Assembly: GCA_013396635.1 (NCBI GenBank)
Contig: WBMW01005037.1
Location: forward strand, 586,665-650,664
Length of the DNA: 64,000 nt
Direction: 5' to 3'
Origin: Penelope pileata
Taxonomy: Eukaryota > Chordata > Aves > Galliformes > Cracidae
Within the stretch, counting starts at the first letter, position 1. Each line of letters opens with the position of its first letter. A program made the translations under genes and the position numbers. Positions 33,594 through 46,400 of this stretch are shown here, piece after piece. The notes under the pieces are model-generated. The model was not told the DNA's origin. It did not search any database and saw only the letters and a program-made list of their open reading frames with translations.

Positions 33594-36500
33594 GAAAGTA
33601 CACAGTTTTGTGCAAAGCTGATTATACTCTGACATTATTGATGTTGACAGCAATTGTAAAGTGAATTTGGAAAGATTAAGTGTATAGGGGTATTGTCTGT
33701 AATTTTTAATAATCCTCTTCTCTACCATTCTGAAGAAAAGGAACATGATTGTTGTGGATATATTAATGGAATCTGCCTGTCAAAATAATGAAATTCAAAA
33801 AGCTTTTATTGGGTATGTATATCATAGAAATGTTAGCATTATATATGTCCCTTGTGCCAAATGTATCACCACAGCAATGAGTGGAGAAACATCAACAGGA
33901 ATACAGTATATAGTGAGGCTTAAAAATCCCTCGTATATTGACATTGATATAAAACTAACCAGGTCAATGATCCACATTCCACCTAATTAGCTGTAACATT
34001 TTTTTATTAGCATTTCATATTTATTTTTTCTTTAAGTATTACTCTATCAGGAAATTATTAACAAGTCTGGAATGCAGATTCTAAGTCTTTGCTGTAAGGT
34101 GCAGAGTTGCAGTACCTATTTTCCCTCCTTAGCAAGCTTGAACTTTTGAGATATTGTGCATTATGCAGCTTTTCAGCTTGAGGCTGATATTTTCCACTTA
34201 AAACTGGACAGACGGATGCAGGACAAATAGGAAACGAAAACCAATCAAAGAAGTGTTAAGAACTGTAGTTAGAAAAGTATGCAACAAGTAGCATAATGTA
34301 GAAGATCTGTGAAAGGTATCGTGGACAATAAATTGTATGCAATTCAGCAAGTTCATCTTATTAAGGGCAAATATGAAATAAATACAATTTTATTAAAATA
34401 GAGGTGGTAATTATTTCTTTCCAACCAGTACTAGTACTTCAGCTAAAGTCTGAAGGACTTATCTCTGGAACTGAAATTCATGATTTGGGAAAGCTGTTCA
34501 TAAAATGAAGAGAAGCCAGTAGAGAGGGACTGAAAAACGGCAATAGATGTAGACTGATCATCTGGATTGATTTGCTGAAGAAAAGAGAAGACAGAAGGAG
34601 AGATGAGGATGACAACACTTTTCAAATCTGTTGCCACTGAATTGGGCTATATGGCAAGTTCCCAAGCTGTACTAGCTGCCTGTAATCTGCAAGGCCATTG
34701 CAAGTGGTTTAGAGGAAATCTGGCAGGCATGGGCAAGGATGAGTTTTTGAGAACCTTAGTGTAAATAATTTTTTCTGTGGCAGTGGACTTCATACTGCTA
34801 GTATTACAATAGGAGTTAATTAAGTGTTAGGAAATAAGAATTATTGTTTGAGCAGGAAACAAAATAGGGATTTTTTTTTACATTTTGAATATATTTTTGT
34901 GAGTAGCGACTCAAATTACTACTGCTTCTTGTGTGCACACACATAAACCAGATCATATATCTGCAGGAAATTTGCATGCCCAAAGATGATGGATTTCATG
35001 TCAGTGTTAAACAGCATGTGAAGTATGACAGTGCCGTCCTATCTTTGGAATTTATGTTCTAGTTAGAGAGTCTATGATCAGGAAATATTAAACAATGCAG
35101 GAAGAAATGAATCTCAGCCATTAAATATCACGTTAGTGAGTCAAAGTCGGTCTTAGTAAGTCAGCAGACACTTTTTTCTCATCAGACACTTCTAAGGAAA
35201 TGAAATCAAAAGTTTGTGCTGCCGCTGTAAATTGACAAGTTAAATATTGCAGTGAGGCTGCAGAAGTGTTAGTGGGTGTGCATACAGGAACAGAGAGGTA
35301 ACATCTCTCTCATGGCATAGCATGGAGCCCAGCGGCTGCTTGGAACGAGAACCTGTGTGAAGCACTCAGTAGTGCTTGCAGGTAGGTTTGTTCAGAGACT
35401 CATTTATTTTTTCTTTCCCACCAAGAATGATTAATTTCAGTCTCTTAAATGTAAAGCAGCTGTTGCTTGTCTTTAAGAATCACATGAGAGCAGAGATCAG
35501 GTTCTGCAGCCCTTGCGGGCCAGTCTGTGGCTGTGATTCCTGTAGGTCCGTAGCCTGTTCCTGCTGAACCCGAGCAGCATAACGGGCACTGCCATGGAAG
35601 TGCTGTGCTTGACCGACTCTGGCTTCCAAGAATGAAAGGATGCAGAGGCAAATTCTAAAGCTTTCCATTCAATTAGTGAACATCCCTGCTGCTGGCAACA
35701 GGAACAAACTGCAGCTGGTACCAAAGAGCTAAACTCAGATGTCATTTTGCCATTCGTATATCTGTATAGCAATTTGTTCTTGTGTATGTGAATATCTTAG
35801 AAATGCCGAAAAAACTTGAAACAATTATTCTACCTCAGCCTTGCTTCAGCTGCTGGCAACCATTAGACTGTTTGTCTCCTCTTTGTTGAACTGGCATTGC
35901 TGGAAGCAACACCACTGGCATGACAATGATTGACAGGAGATGCTGCATGGAGAGGCACTAATTGGGCGAGACAGGAGCAGCAGACCACAGCGCGCTGGGC
36001 AGTCCCCAGTGAAGGTGAGGGGACTTGCAGTGTGGCCTGGACTCCCTGCTGACAGGGGAAGGGCTAGACGTGAGGGCTGAACAAGACAGGAAGGAAATGC
36101 TTCTGTAGTTTGTAACCCTGAGCAGCAGCACAACCTTATGTTACCAAGTCAGCTCTTTGCTGTGGAAGGAAATGATGTGAGTGACTATTCTTTTTGAATT
36201 AAAAAATGAGAATTACTAAAAGCATGAGAGAGTTCTTTGCATGCTCTGTCATCTGGAACGTGCTACCTTCCTTTCCATCCTTGGAGCTGTCACATTTTTC
36301 ATACCATGGCTCAGTTCTTTCTAGATAATCTCATGAATCTGTTCTTCAGTTATCCCTTCCTGGATGGACTACATTTCCTCTTTCTCTTGGAAAGATACTA
36401 TTCAGATCCCTCTGGCAATTACAGCAGCTGATTAAATCCAGCCAAGATGGTACTTCTTAATCCAGCTGTTTCAATAAAAATACTCAACTCTTCATTGCCC

Positions 36501-36605
36501 CGATGAGTATAAAAACACAGAAAAAAAGTAAAACAACACCATCATCAAGAATGAGGCTTTGAGAACCTTTGTGCTGACTCTTTTTTAAAACAAACTTAAA
36601 TAAGA
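33594..36605. other. Intergenic, no gene recognised
   Basis: AT-rich sequence between two CR1 fragments. An 81-codon plus-strand frame at 33745-33990 and several minus-strand frames near 35.5-36.1 kb have no recognisable similarity. Nothing else was seen. Confidence 0.6.
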
Positions 36606-36757
36606 GAATCATAGAATTATAGAATGACTGAGGTTGGAAGGGACCTCAAAGATCATCTAGTTCCAACCCTCCTGACGTGGGCAAGGTTGCTGACCATGAG
36701 GTCAGACACTAGATCAATTCACCCAAGGCCCCTTCCAACCTGGCCTTAAATGCCAGG
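36606..36757 (-). mobile_element. CR1 LINE fragment (3' end)
   Basis: Starts with ATCATAGAATTATAGAATGA and GGTTGGAAGGGACCTCAAAG, the complement of the CR1 3' end, followed by the diagnostic CCAACCCTCCTGACGTGGGC-type body. Minus strand, truncated, non-coding. It differs from the other two nearby copies and belongs to another CR1 subfamily. Confidence 0.93.
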
Positions 36758-38885
36758 TCCCTGTCCTGGCTCTGTGTACCTGTTTTTCTCTCTAAATCCT
36801 CATTACAGAAGTGTGGGCAGGTAGCTCACCCTTAATGTGGGAAGAAAGGTGTATGGCATGGGAGAAATGTGGCCATTCTCCAATACTTACAACCTGATTT
36901 TCATTCAGTATGTCCAAGCTTTACTTCCACATTACCGCCATAATTTCTGTATCCATTTCAGACAGTAAACTTTTCTGGCAGCAGATATTGCCTCTTTGTG
37001 TTTGCTAACAAGGTAGCATGACAGATGGCACGCCTAATGCATACCATCAAACATAAGTTTTTAAATAAGCAGTTAAAGATCTTCAGGAACCTGTATTTAT
37101 TTTTATTAGTATTAACTTTATGTGATTCGGCTGATGATCTGGCACAGCATCTATAACAATTTGTGAGACAAGATTTCTGAATTCCGAATGGCTACCTAAT
37201 TTTATAAGGCTTAAAATAAAATTAGCTACTCAGTAGCGGGAGGTCAACAAGGTGTTGGTGCTCTTGTCTTCATATTCAGAGCTGTGTGATACATTCTGAA
37301 CTACTTGAAGAATGAAAGATTCTTGTAAATAATTGGTGTTTAGACAATGAAATAAGATATTTAGCCTTTCCAGTCAAATTTCAAAGACCTCATCATAGCT
37401 GAAAAACATGAAGGACAGGAATGCTGTTGAATGCATTTGTGGCTGAGGATGAAATAGTAAGAAAGGGAATAGAATAACACAAAACCGCAACATGCTTTTG
37501 GTTGGGGAAAAGATCAAAGGTAAAGGCAGAGCAATAGCTTTTGGAAATCTCTTCAGGAGCAGCATTTCATGTAGACACCTGCTGGGTGCCGTCTGTTGCT
37601 CACTGCATTTGTATGGTCTGTGCCAGGGAGATTTTTGGGGAACATTTTCAAAAATGTGCGAGTTGTTGATATAGCACAAAGTGAAAAGTTTTGTTATTTT
37701 ATTGACATCAACCTTTTATTCGCATGGACTGCAGTTTCCAGTGCATTCATAGCACAGCTAGCATATTGAACCTGAACAGTAGATTGTAACTTGAAGTACT
37801 ACCACAGTCCAAGTAATTAATGACTGATGACAGGTTGTTCTTCATTGATATTTAAAATGAAAATAATGCTTTCCAAAATGGCCCCTACAATTGTTAGGCT
37901 CTTGATAGTTTACAAGTGGGAGATGCTACAAAAAGCAGCTAGATTCACTGGATCTTCACAAGGCATGTATCTAGACTGATTTTAGGTTTCTATCTTCCAA
38001 CTGGAAAACAGAAGCATCTGCAAAAAATTTTTACTAACTTCTGGCATCTTGTGAAACATTTGGCCTGGATGGCTTGCAGTCAGAGTTGCAAAACTAATTT
38101 GTCCTTGTGCCTGGTTTACCCTTCTATTGAAATATATGATTTAAAACTACAAACGGTTAATAAGAAATGGACTTTTAATCGCTCTTTATCAGTGTCCTGA
38201 TGGTGATTATTAAACAGTACTTTAAAAATGATGCGAGATGTGGGAGCTATAAATTTTTTCAGCTCCTAGAAGAAATAGAGACGCTGAAATAGGGATGCAG
38301 TGCATGAATACAAAGCTTCTTTTAAATTATAGAACAAAAGCTGGCCAAACAACCAAGCCTTCTTTTCATCTTCTTGTCAGTCCAGCTCAAGATGTAAATA
38401 CTCTGAGTGAGCAATACATCCTGAGAGTGATAGCACTAGGCCATCACTCACTTGTGAAAGCCACACAAACTGTAGCTTTGATTGGCTGAGAGTTGGAGCA
38501 CTGCAGTTCTGCTGAAGGCAATGCAGAAAAACGTCATCTGAAGTACAGAGGAACAGATTCTCAAAGTAGCACTAAAAGTTTCAAGACTTCATTTTGACTG
38601 TCCATAGTAGGTGTGGGAGATATCTAAATCCACCTCAAAGACATGAGGTACCACTGGTCTTTTTGGCCAATAAGCCCGATAACAGGGGGGCTACATCAAT
38701 GAACAATGGCATACAATGGAGGAAAATAAGGGATCTTAATTGAGATACAGATCTTATTCAATGCAATGCATTAGGGTTCAGGAGGAGACCTGAGACAGTA
38801 TTTCTTTAATACAACTGATTGTAAAAATGTATTAGAAGACCTGAAGAGACTATAGCTTTGGCAGTAGAGATGGCTGCTAGGACCC
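36758..38885. other. Intergenic, no gene recognised
   Basis: AT-rich sequence between CR1 fragments. Short open frames only, and no structure noted. Confidence 0.6.
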
Positions 38886-39092
38886 TCACTGTGAGGATGG
38901 TGAGACACTGGAACAGGTTGCCCAGAGAAGTTGAGAAGTTGTGGATGCCCCCTCCCTGGAAGTATTCAAGGCCAGGCTGGATGGGGCTTTGGGCAACCTG
39001 GTCTAGTGGGAGGTGCATAGCAAGGGGGTTGGAACAAGATGGTCTCTAAGGTCCCTTCCAACCTGAACCATTCTATGATTCTATGATTCTAT
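38886..39092 (+). mobile_element. CR1 LINE fragment (3' end)
   Basis: A plus-strand CR1 3' end: CACTGGAACAGGTTGCCCAG, then the CTGGATGGGGCTTTGGGCAA region, then AAGGTCCCTTCCAACC and two full ATTCTATG-type units. About 207 bp, 5'-truncated. Its sequence is very close to that of the inverted copy at 33450-33593. Confidence 0.96.
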
Positions 39093-42000
39093 TTAATCAT
39101 AGAATGTAACATTGAGCAATCCCTGCCTAGTACAGAAAAGCTCTTGTACTGGTGATGGAAGTTTCCTCAAGCCAGTCTTTGGTAGAAAGAAGTGATGGAG
39201 AAGGTGTTTATTTAAAATGCACTTACTCTACCTCTGTAAGAATAGGGATTGCCTGGATGTGGAGTACACAAGAATCTCACCATCAGAGAAATATCAGGGT
39301 TTGATGTGTCGTTTACAGCAGCCCTTTAAAAGTACTACGACAGACCCATAAGGCTGAGGAAGCTTTCCCTTTAATGACTTACATGAAAAGAGTTAGTCAG
39401 GGCCTAAAGGAACCCTACACAATAGGTGAGAGCTCAGCCTGTCCTGCAGGCTCTAGTTCTGGCTGTCCCACTGGCCCTATGTCATCAAGCAAGCACCCAT
39501 CCAGATTCAGATTTTGCAGCTGATACAGACAGCTGAAAGCTGTTTGCATGCTGGACAGATTTCTTGTACACAACTTTAACATCTTAAATATTTCGCTGTT
39601 TTTTCCTCTCAGACAGGAACATCACAGCACTTCCAATAATAACACGAGATTTATCTAAACAGCCACCTATAAACCAGTAGGCCCCTAGTATCTGTCCTTT
39701 CTTTTGCACACACCTGGCACAGCCCCTCTGTACCTCGCGCTTTCAGGGTTTATCACACGTCATTCCATCTTCATGGAATGCTCTCACTGTGCTCCTTTGC
39801 CAGCCTTGTGCTCCCATTTGTCTTGTGTATTTTGGACTTCTTACCAGAGCAGACTTAGCAGAACAGCTGCCTCTACAGAAATCAGATTGATGCACATGAT
39901 TACATGGACTGTTAACTTTGGTTTAAAAAAATTATTTACCTGCCAACGCTCACAGACACCTTCACAAACCACTTGCTGATGACACTTCTGTTCACCTTGG
40001 AAAGGACACGAAATGAAGAATGCAGTGTGACATTCTTAATAGAAATTTACAGCAGTGCTCGTACTGTGTGACTCCTGTCATGTCCACAAATACAACTTTT
40101 CTAAGAAACTAAAGAGGTTTACCGCGGAACTAAGGCCTACATGACTGGATTATCAAAGAAGTTACATATCTCAAGTTGATGGTGCTTCTCTCACTTCCAC
40201 GTACAGCACAGAAATTTTAGAAAAGGCAGCAGAATATCTGCTTCGCAGCGCAAAATCACGAGTTGTTTTCTATGCAATAGTTTAAAAAGTAAAATTTTGG
40301 TAAAAAATGCGAAACTTTATATTATTATTTTATTATGATCTGGCTCTGGTAGTGTGTTCTGATGAAGGCCACATACCCAATAGCTTCCCTGCACTCTCCA
40401 AACCTCCTGTCTAGTCTTAAGGGATTTGTGTGGATAATTGATAAAACAAGGTGTTACAGATTCTATAAGGAAGCAAAAATAAGCTTTAAAAAAATCCATT
40501 TTTGATTTTTTTGACCATATGGATCATATTCTGAAGACTCTCTCTGAAACTGTGAATATTAGAATTTTTTTTTTAAATGAAACATTACCTCCCTTTCTGC
40601 CCTCCCTCACTCCCTAATTCACCTGAAGCTTGGGACTAGGGATAAAAAAAAGTTAAAAAATAGTGAGTCTCAGTCACAGGGAGAGTTGGTAACCTTGGCT
40701 TTTCTTCTGATGTGGATGTTTAATCACTCACATGGAACTCATTTTTGCCTAAGTAACAAAATACTTGTAAATTAATAGATATTCTGTAACCCAACAGAGA
40801 TGAAAATATTAGTAGCTGCCTCAACAATGTTGTTCTAGTAAGTGATTTAGCAGAAGTTCAAATATACCGCACCCTAAAATGGCAGCTTCTGCAAAGAACA
40901 GCTTCCACTAAGTTGGAGTCACATATTCTGAACAGGTGGAATTGATGCTTTCCAAATACACTCCATTTTTAGCACTGTTTTGTTTTGATCTTGTAAGGAC
41001 CGGTTCTATTTATGGAAACTTAGTGATCCTCTAAAAATGGGATGCATTCATTTGTTACCTGAGATAAACAGTACCGTGTTGGAAGATAAATGTCTAGGAT
41101 CTCTCTAAGAGAAAACAGACAAACAATTGTTTTGCCTTTTCAGAACACTATTTCTTTGTCATAGAGAGATAGAGCTCTGTGAATCTTTTTAATCCCCATG
41201 AAGAATTTTGCAAATATTTGCAAGATGTCAAAAATAATTAGACAAAAGCAGCTTCACCATCCCTGGTATAAATAGTACATACCTTGCAGAGATCAAAGGG
41301 CTCCATTGCCTCCCTTGTAAATCTAAAAAAAGTTTCTTTGAAGAAAAAATAGGAAACAATGCTAAAGAAAAAAGAACACAATACATTCATCTATTAGAGA
41401 AACTGATTCTATTAAAACTGTGTTAGAAATAGGTCTGGATTAGAGGCAGTTGATCTCAAACATAATGAACTGCTGAGCTCCTGCAGCTTCGCTGTGTGCA
41501 GAGTATGTTGCTGATTCTTAGCAAATATTTAAAATCGCTCAAAATTTGGCCAGTGGTTCATTTTTTCAGGGTTAATATCACATAGTACACTTCAAAGTGG
41601 TGCTTGCCCCCTTGAAATATTTCAACAGAAACAGGAATGATTAAAATTGTGTATTTTTTTTCAAAAAATATTTCTGTTTTGGTTATGAATTGTATTTACC
41701 CTAAATGAAATTGAAAAAGGGGAAAATTATCTATTCTGTCTGTAGCTAACTTTATACGTTTGACAGCACTTTGTGTTTTACCTTTCTCATATTTCTAGTG
41801 TGCAGCCAGCTGGATTCTCCTTGTTTGTGTAGGTCCACTGTATAGCAACACATCATAGCCCTGTTTTAAACGTGTAGCATCAACAATTTGTTAGTTAACA
41901 AGGTACATACCTTTAAAAAAAGACAAAGAAAGTCCAAGAGTAGATAAGGTAACTGAAATCCCTTTTGTGCTCTTGTTTTCACCTCTCCAGGTCTTTCTGT

Positions 42001-43089
42001 CTCTCCCTGGTCTATCAGTTTGCCATTGGATTCCATTAAAATTTACCAGAACATGCTTTCTCCTTGCCAAGACGTGACTGCCCCAAAAGTAGACCCTACA
42101 TTTTCAGTCATGTTTTAGTAAATCAAGAAATGGAGAGAGATGACACAAGTAAGTGATCAAAACCCACCAAATTTTGCACAAAAGGAATATGAAGAAAATT
42201 AATATGACAAGAAAAAATATTGGCATACTCTGTTAGAGTATATTGGCTACTGAATATGTTGCACTCAGTACGCATACCTAGGAAAAACAAAATCCTCATT
42301 TCTTTCTTTCCTTGACCCATGCTCATATTTATGGAAATCAAATGGGAATAGACCTCTACATGAAGTTAAGCCAGGGCCATACCCAAATGTTTGGAGAAAC
42401 TAGACCTCAAACTAGAAAGAATAAGCAGTTCTTCCTACAGTACATTAAAGCTCTCAGCAGACAGCTCTCATGTAACAATCTTTACCAGTAAAAATACCTC
42501 GTAATAAACCACTGAACTGCAGCATCTTTCTAGTGTCTCTGTGCCACTTACACTTTGATGCTTACGGTCACCATTGTGTATTCGATTTGTCTCTCACGCG
42601 TGAACTATCTATTACTATTTTTATTTGTACATAATCTCTTATTACCAGAGTACTTTCAAGATAAAAATTGCAATTTAATTGTTAAGTATTACTACAGAAT
42701 ATAGAAGCTTCCAAGTGCCTACAGCGCGATATGCTAATTCAGATACCACCCATTTAAGCAATGTTAATCATACACACATCTCTCAACTTGTCTTCAGTAC
42801 ATGGGCGGAGATAACGTCAAATCTGTCAGGATAGTAATTTATTACTACGTTTGCTCTACTTATTTTCTATTAATTCACATATCACAGCAACCTTATCAAG
42901 ACAGAGCAGAGTCGAACTATGCACTACTTCACTTTTTAGTGTCAATAGCAAATGCAGGATCTTCCAAAAGCTTGGTTATTTCTGTAGCAGGGGTCTAATG
43001 TTCTGCTTTTAAAATACAAGTGACAGGTAGAAGAGCAATAGAAAATAAAAAAGACACAGATCTCTGAATCCTCAATTAAAGAAGACCAG

Positions 43090-43182
43090 AAAAACATCTT
43101 GTACCTTTGTTATTTCTCCTGTAACATAAAGTAACTTTAACTTTATGTTACAGGAGAAGTAACCAAGGCACAAGATATTTTT
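43090..43182. repeat. Near-perfect inverted repeat (43-bp arms, 7-nt spacer)
   Basis: Arms at 43090-43132 and 43140-43182 are complementary at 39 of 43 positions by my count. The inner 19 bp, CTCCTGTAACATAAAGT and flanks, pair perfectly. The spacer is AACTTTA. It could be a miniature inverted-repeat element, a microRNA-like hairpin or a local palindromic duplication. No target-site duplication is obvious. Confidence 0.9.
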
Positions 43183-43443
43183 TTTGGTGGAATTACATGA
43201 CAATCCTCTGGGACTGCAAAGTTTTAACTTAGCTTCTCCTAAAAGTTCACTGTTCCCAAGTAAATTTTCCATTATGCCTTTTATACTAATGAGACACTTT
43301 GCTAGTGTTCATCCTGCTGGCACTATTCTGCATATGAGGCAAAGACAGTCTGGCACCTGTCTCTCACACTGGAAGATCTAGATCCATCATTCTTTTTTCC
43401 CTTTTCTTATTGTTGGTATCCCTGCCTACAATTGCGGATCAAA

Positions 43444-43492
43444 ACTGGTGTTAAGAAAGATCATATGGTATAATTGGTGTTAAGAAAGATCA
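43444..43492. repeat. Direct repeat, two copies of about 19 bp
   Basis: GGTGTTAAGAAAGATCA occurs twice, with starts 30 bp apart. Minor local duplication. Confidence 0.8.
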
Positions 43493-46400
43493 CGTAATAC
43501 CTCATCACATGTTACATGGAAGGTATTGTTAAGAAATTCAAAGTTTTAATTCTAAAGTTCTAAAAAGTAACTATAAATTCTGTTAGCACTTTCCATAGTG
43601 ACATATAATAGCTGGGTTCTTCATTTGTACTAATTAGAAAAAAATGTAGTGAATGAAATACTTCTTAAGAACTACAATAACTTTCCTAAAAAAACTCCAG
43701 AGTTATCGTATTTCTTGACACGTATGACAGAAACATATTTCTACTGAATATGATAAATCTTATTAATAGAAGAAACATGGCACAACATAGGAATGTGTTG
43801 GAAGTAGACAGTGGATTAGTGGATTTTTGGCCTCTAGCAGCAAGAGTCTAACTCCCTGTGGAGTGCAGGGAATAAAGCTTTTAGGTGGCAACTGCCGTGG
43901 TCTATCTGTGCTGACCATCTGCCCGAGGGAGTACAGTCCTCTTCCCCAGGATAAGTACAGAAGATATAACTCTGACATCCTCCATTAACTTGTACATTGT
44001 TTTGCTTTTGCCTTTCAAGCTTATTGTTGTCTAACAAAAGCTCCATACCACTAGCAACCCACGTGCTTTGGTTGACCAATTAGATAAGCCAGACAGTAAT
44101 AGCACTTTTTAGTACTCTTTTTCATTGATGTCCTATTTCTGGAGCTAGTCCTGTTCTGTACGATTACAACAATCCTGAATACTATACGTGTCACTGGCAC
44201 TGCAGGGTGTTTCTAGCTAAGACCTGTAAATCCTCGCTGGGTGAGTGAAGATGGTGCTCTGCTGAAGTAGCAGTCTGTAAAAGATTATGTTTCCATAGTG
44301 ATGTTACTGGTTCACTCTATTAAACCTTTAAAAGTGTCCTTTGGCTATTTGGGTAAGCAAGGAAAACCAGAAGTATGTCATGGTAACGATCTGCTCAGAT
44401 TGGGGATGTTCAGCTCTGTTGAATACATACATGATATAATTTGAATGTTTTAATCTGAACTCCTGAAGAGGTGGCTATGTAAATATTACGCAGCATCAAA
44501 TTACTCACAGAGTCAAATGTGAACTCACACCATGGTGTTTGATCCTCCAGGGTGCACTGCCCTTCCAGCATGATTTCAAATCCTATAAAGGATCTTTGGT
44601 GTGAAAACAAGCTCCCTGAATCTTTTCCAGTTCTCCCTCACACATTGCAGTTGCAGTAGAACAACTGTAATTTAGCCAAGTCTATATAGACTTAAAATGT
44701 CTTCAGAAACCATCTTTTTATTTTTTTGGCAATGAAAGAAAAAAGATGAAATTACTTTACTAGCTACTGATTGCAGCGTTTGGAGCTGTTTTTATTTCTC
44801 ACTCTATTCAATCGATATCTTAGCTGAGGCGAACACAAAATATAATTGTCTATGCATTGTCAGAATTGCTGGCACAGGACTTGTCTGTGTGCAATGGTCT
44901 CTAGCAGCATGTGATTAACTCAGAACAGCTTTAAAGTTAACCTGTCACCATGGAACATTTAAGCTGTGTATCAAGGCAAAGTGGGATGGTACAGAACTTG
45001 TCAGTATGAGAACAAGATGGAATAAAGTTTGCACTGTAAGGAATACAGTTCATTTAATTGTTGGGGCTTATCACTAAGATTTCTAAAGACAGGGACAGTA
45101 ATGACACAAATAATTAAACTATGCTATCTGCAATATCTTTTACCTACAAGTATAATTCACTGTAGAATTAATTAATTAGTTAATCCTCACATGAACCGCA
45201 GTGAAAGAAGGGAAATGTGTTCAAGACTCATATGCTTGACGTGAGTATCTGACAGCATGGTGGCAAAAGTGGTAACAGAAGCCAAAAGCCATGGTTCCCA
45301 GTCCAACTTGTCACTCCAATGAGCAAAAGCCATTTTATTCCATACAGAATATTCAGATTCCAGCCGTCGTGAATGCAACAGTGCTGAATATTGGCCGTGA
45401 GATGAAATGCTAAAGCAGGTACATCTATTTGTGTTGTAGTTTATTACTGAGGCTGAAAGATCACTGCGTTAAGTGAGCCTTGTAGCTCTCCATTTTAGCC
45501 TTTGACATTTCTCAGATTTGGTACACGTAAAACTTTAGAACAGTTTGGCTACATGGGTATATTTTTCGTACTTTATGGAATATTAAAAATTAAACAGATG
45601 CTGTTTGATGGCTACATATTCCTCCTCGAACTAAAAGCTGTTTCTTTTTTAAATACTGTGGTATTTAAGGTCTCTCTCCAATTCCACTAGTAAAGAAGCA
45701 AGACATTTATCACTTCTTACCTCCTAAGGAATTTGTGAAGGAATCTCCAATAAAAACTTCTGCTTTCTAGTCTTTAGGATCATTTTTGATGTTGCTGGCT
45801 GTCACTAAATTGAAAGTAGAGTCAGAATAATACTACAATGTGATACGTAACAGTCAGTAAAACAGGGTTCTTTTTGATATCCATGGGAAAATATTCTAAA
45901 TATTCCAATATCTCAGTAAGAATAATCAAATTACTACCAAAGTTTTATACAGGCAATCTTTGAATACTTCTAATCCTAGGTAGAGTCTCACTAATAATTA
46001 ATATATTAGAAGTTTCCATTCAAAAACAAAAAACCACTTTCCTAATTTGATTGTTTTAAGGTACCATTTAGTGATATCTCTATTTGCTGTTTTCCTATGA
46101 ATAGTTACCATATGTTGGAGTTAATAGAATTGTTGCATCATCTTTTATGAGTGCATCAATTTATCTGCAATTAAATTTAGATTGTCTAATAAAATTCTGT
46201 GACATTTTAGCCTACAGTTTATGTCTCAGTGAAGTGCTCCTCTGAATGTTATTGCCATAGGAATTCATGTAATGGCTAAAGATAAACCATTTTACTTGAA
46301 GCTGGACAGATGAACATGTCAGCAGAAAAATAAAACAGGTAATGAATATACAGTCAGGGAGGCAACAGAGACAAGGAAGTCTCTGAATGAGTTTCAGTCA

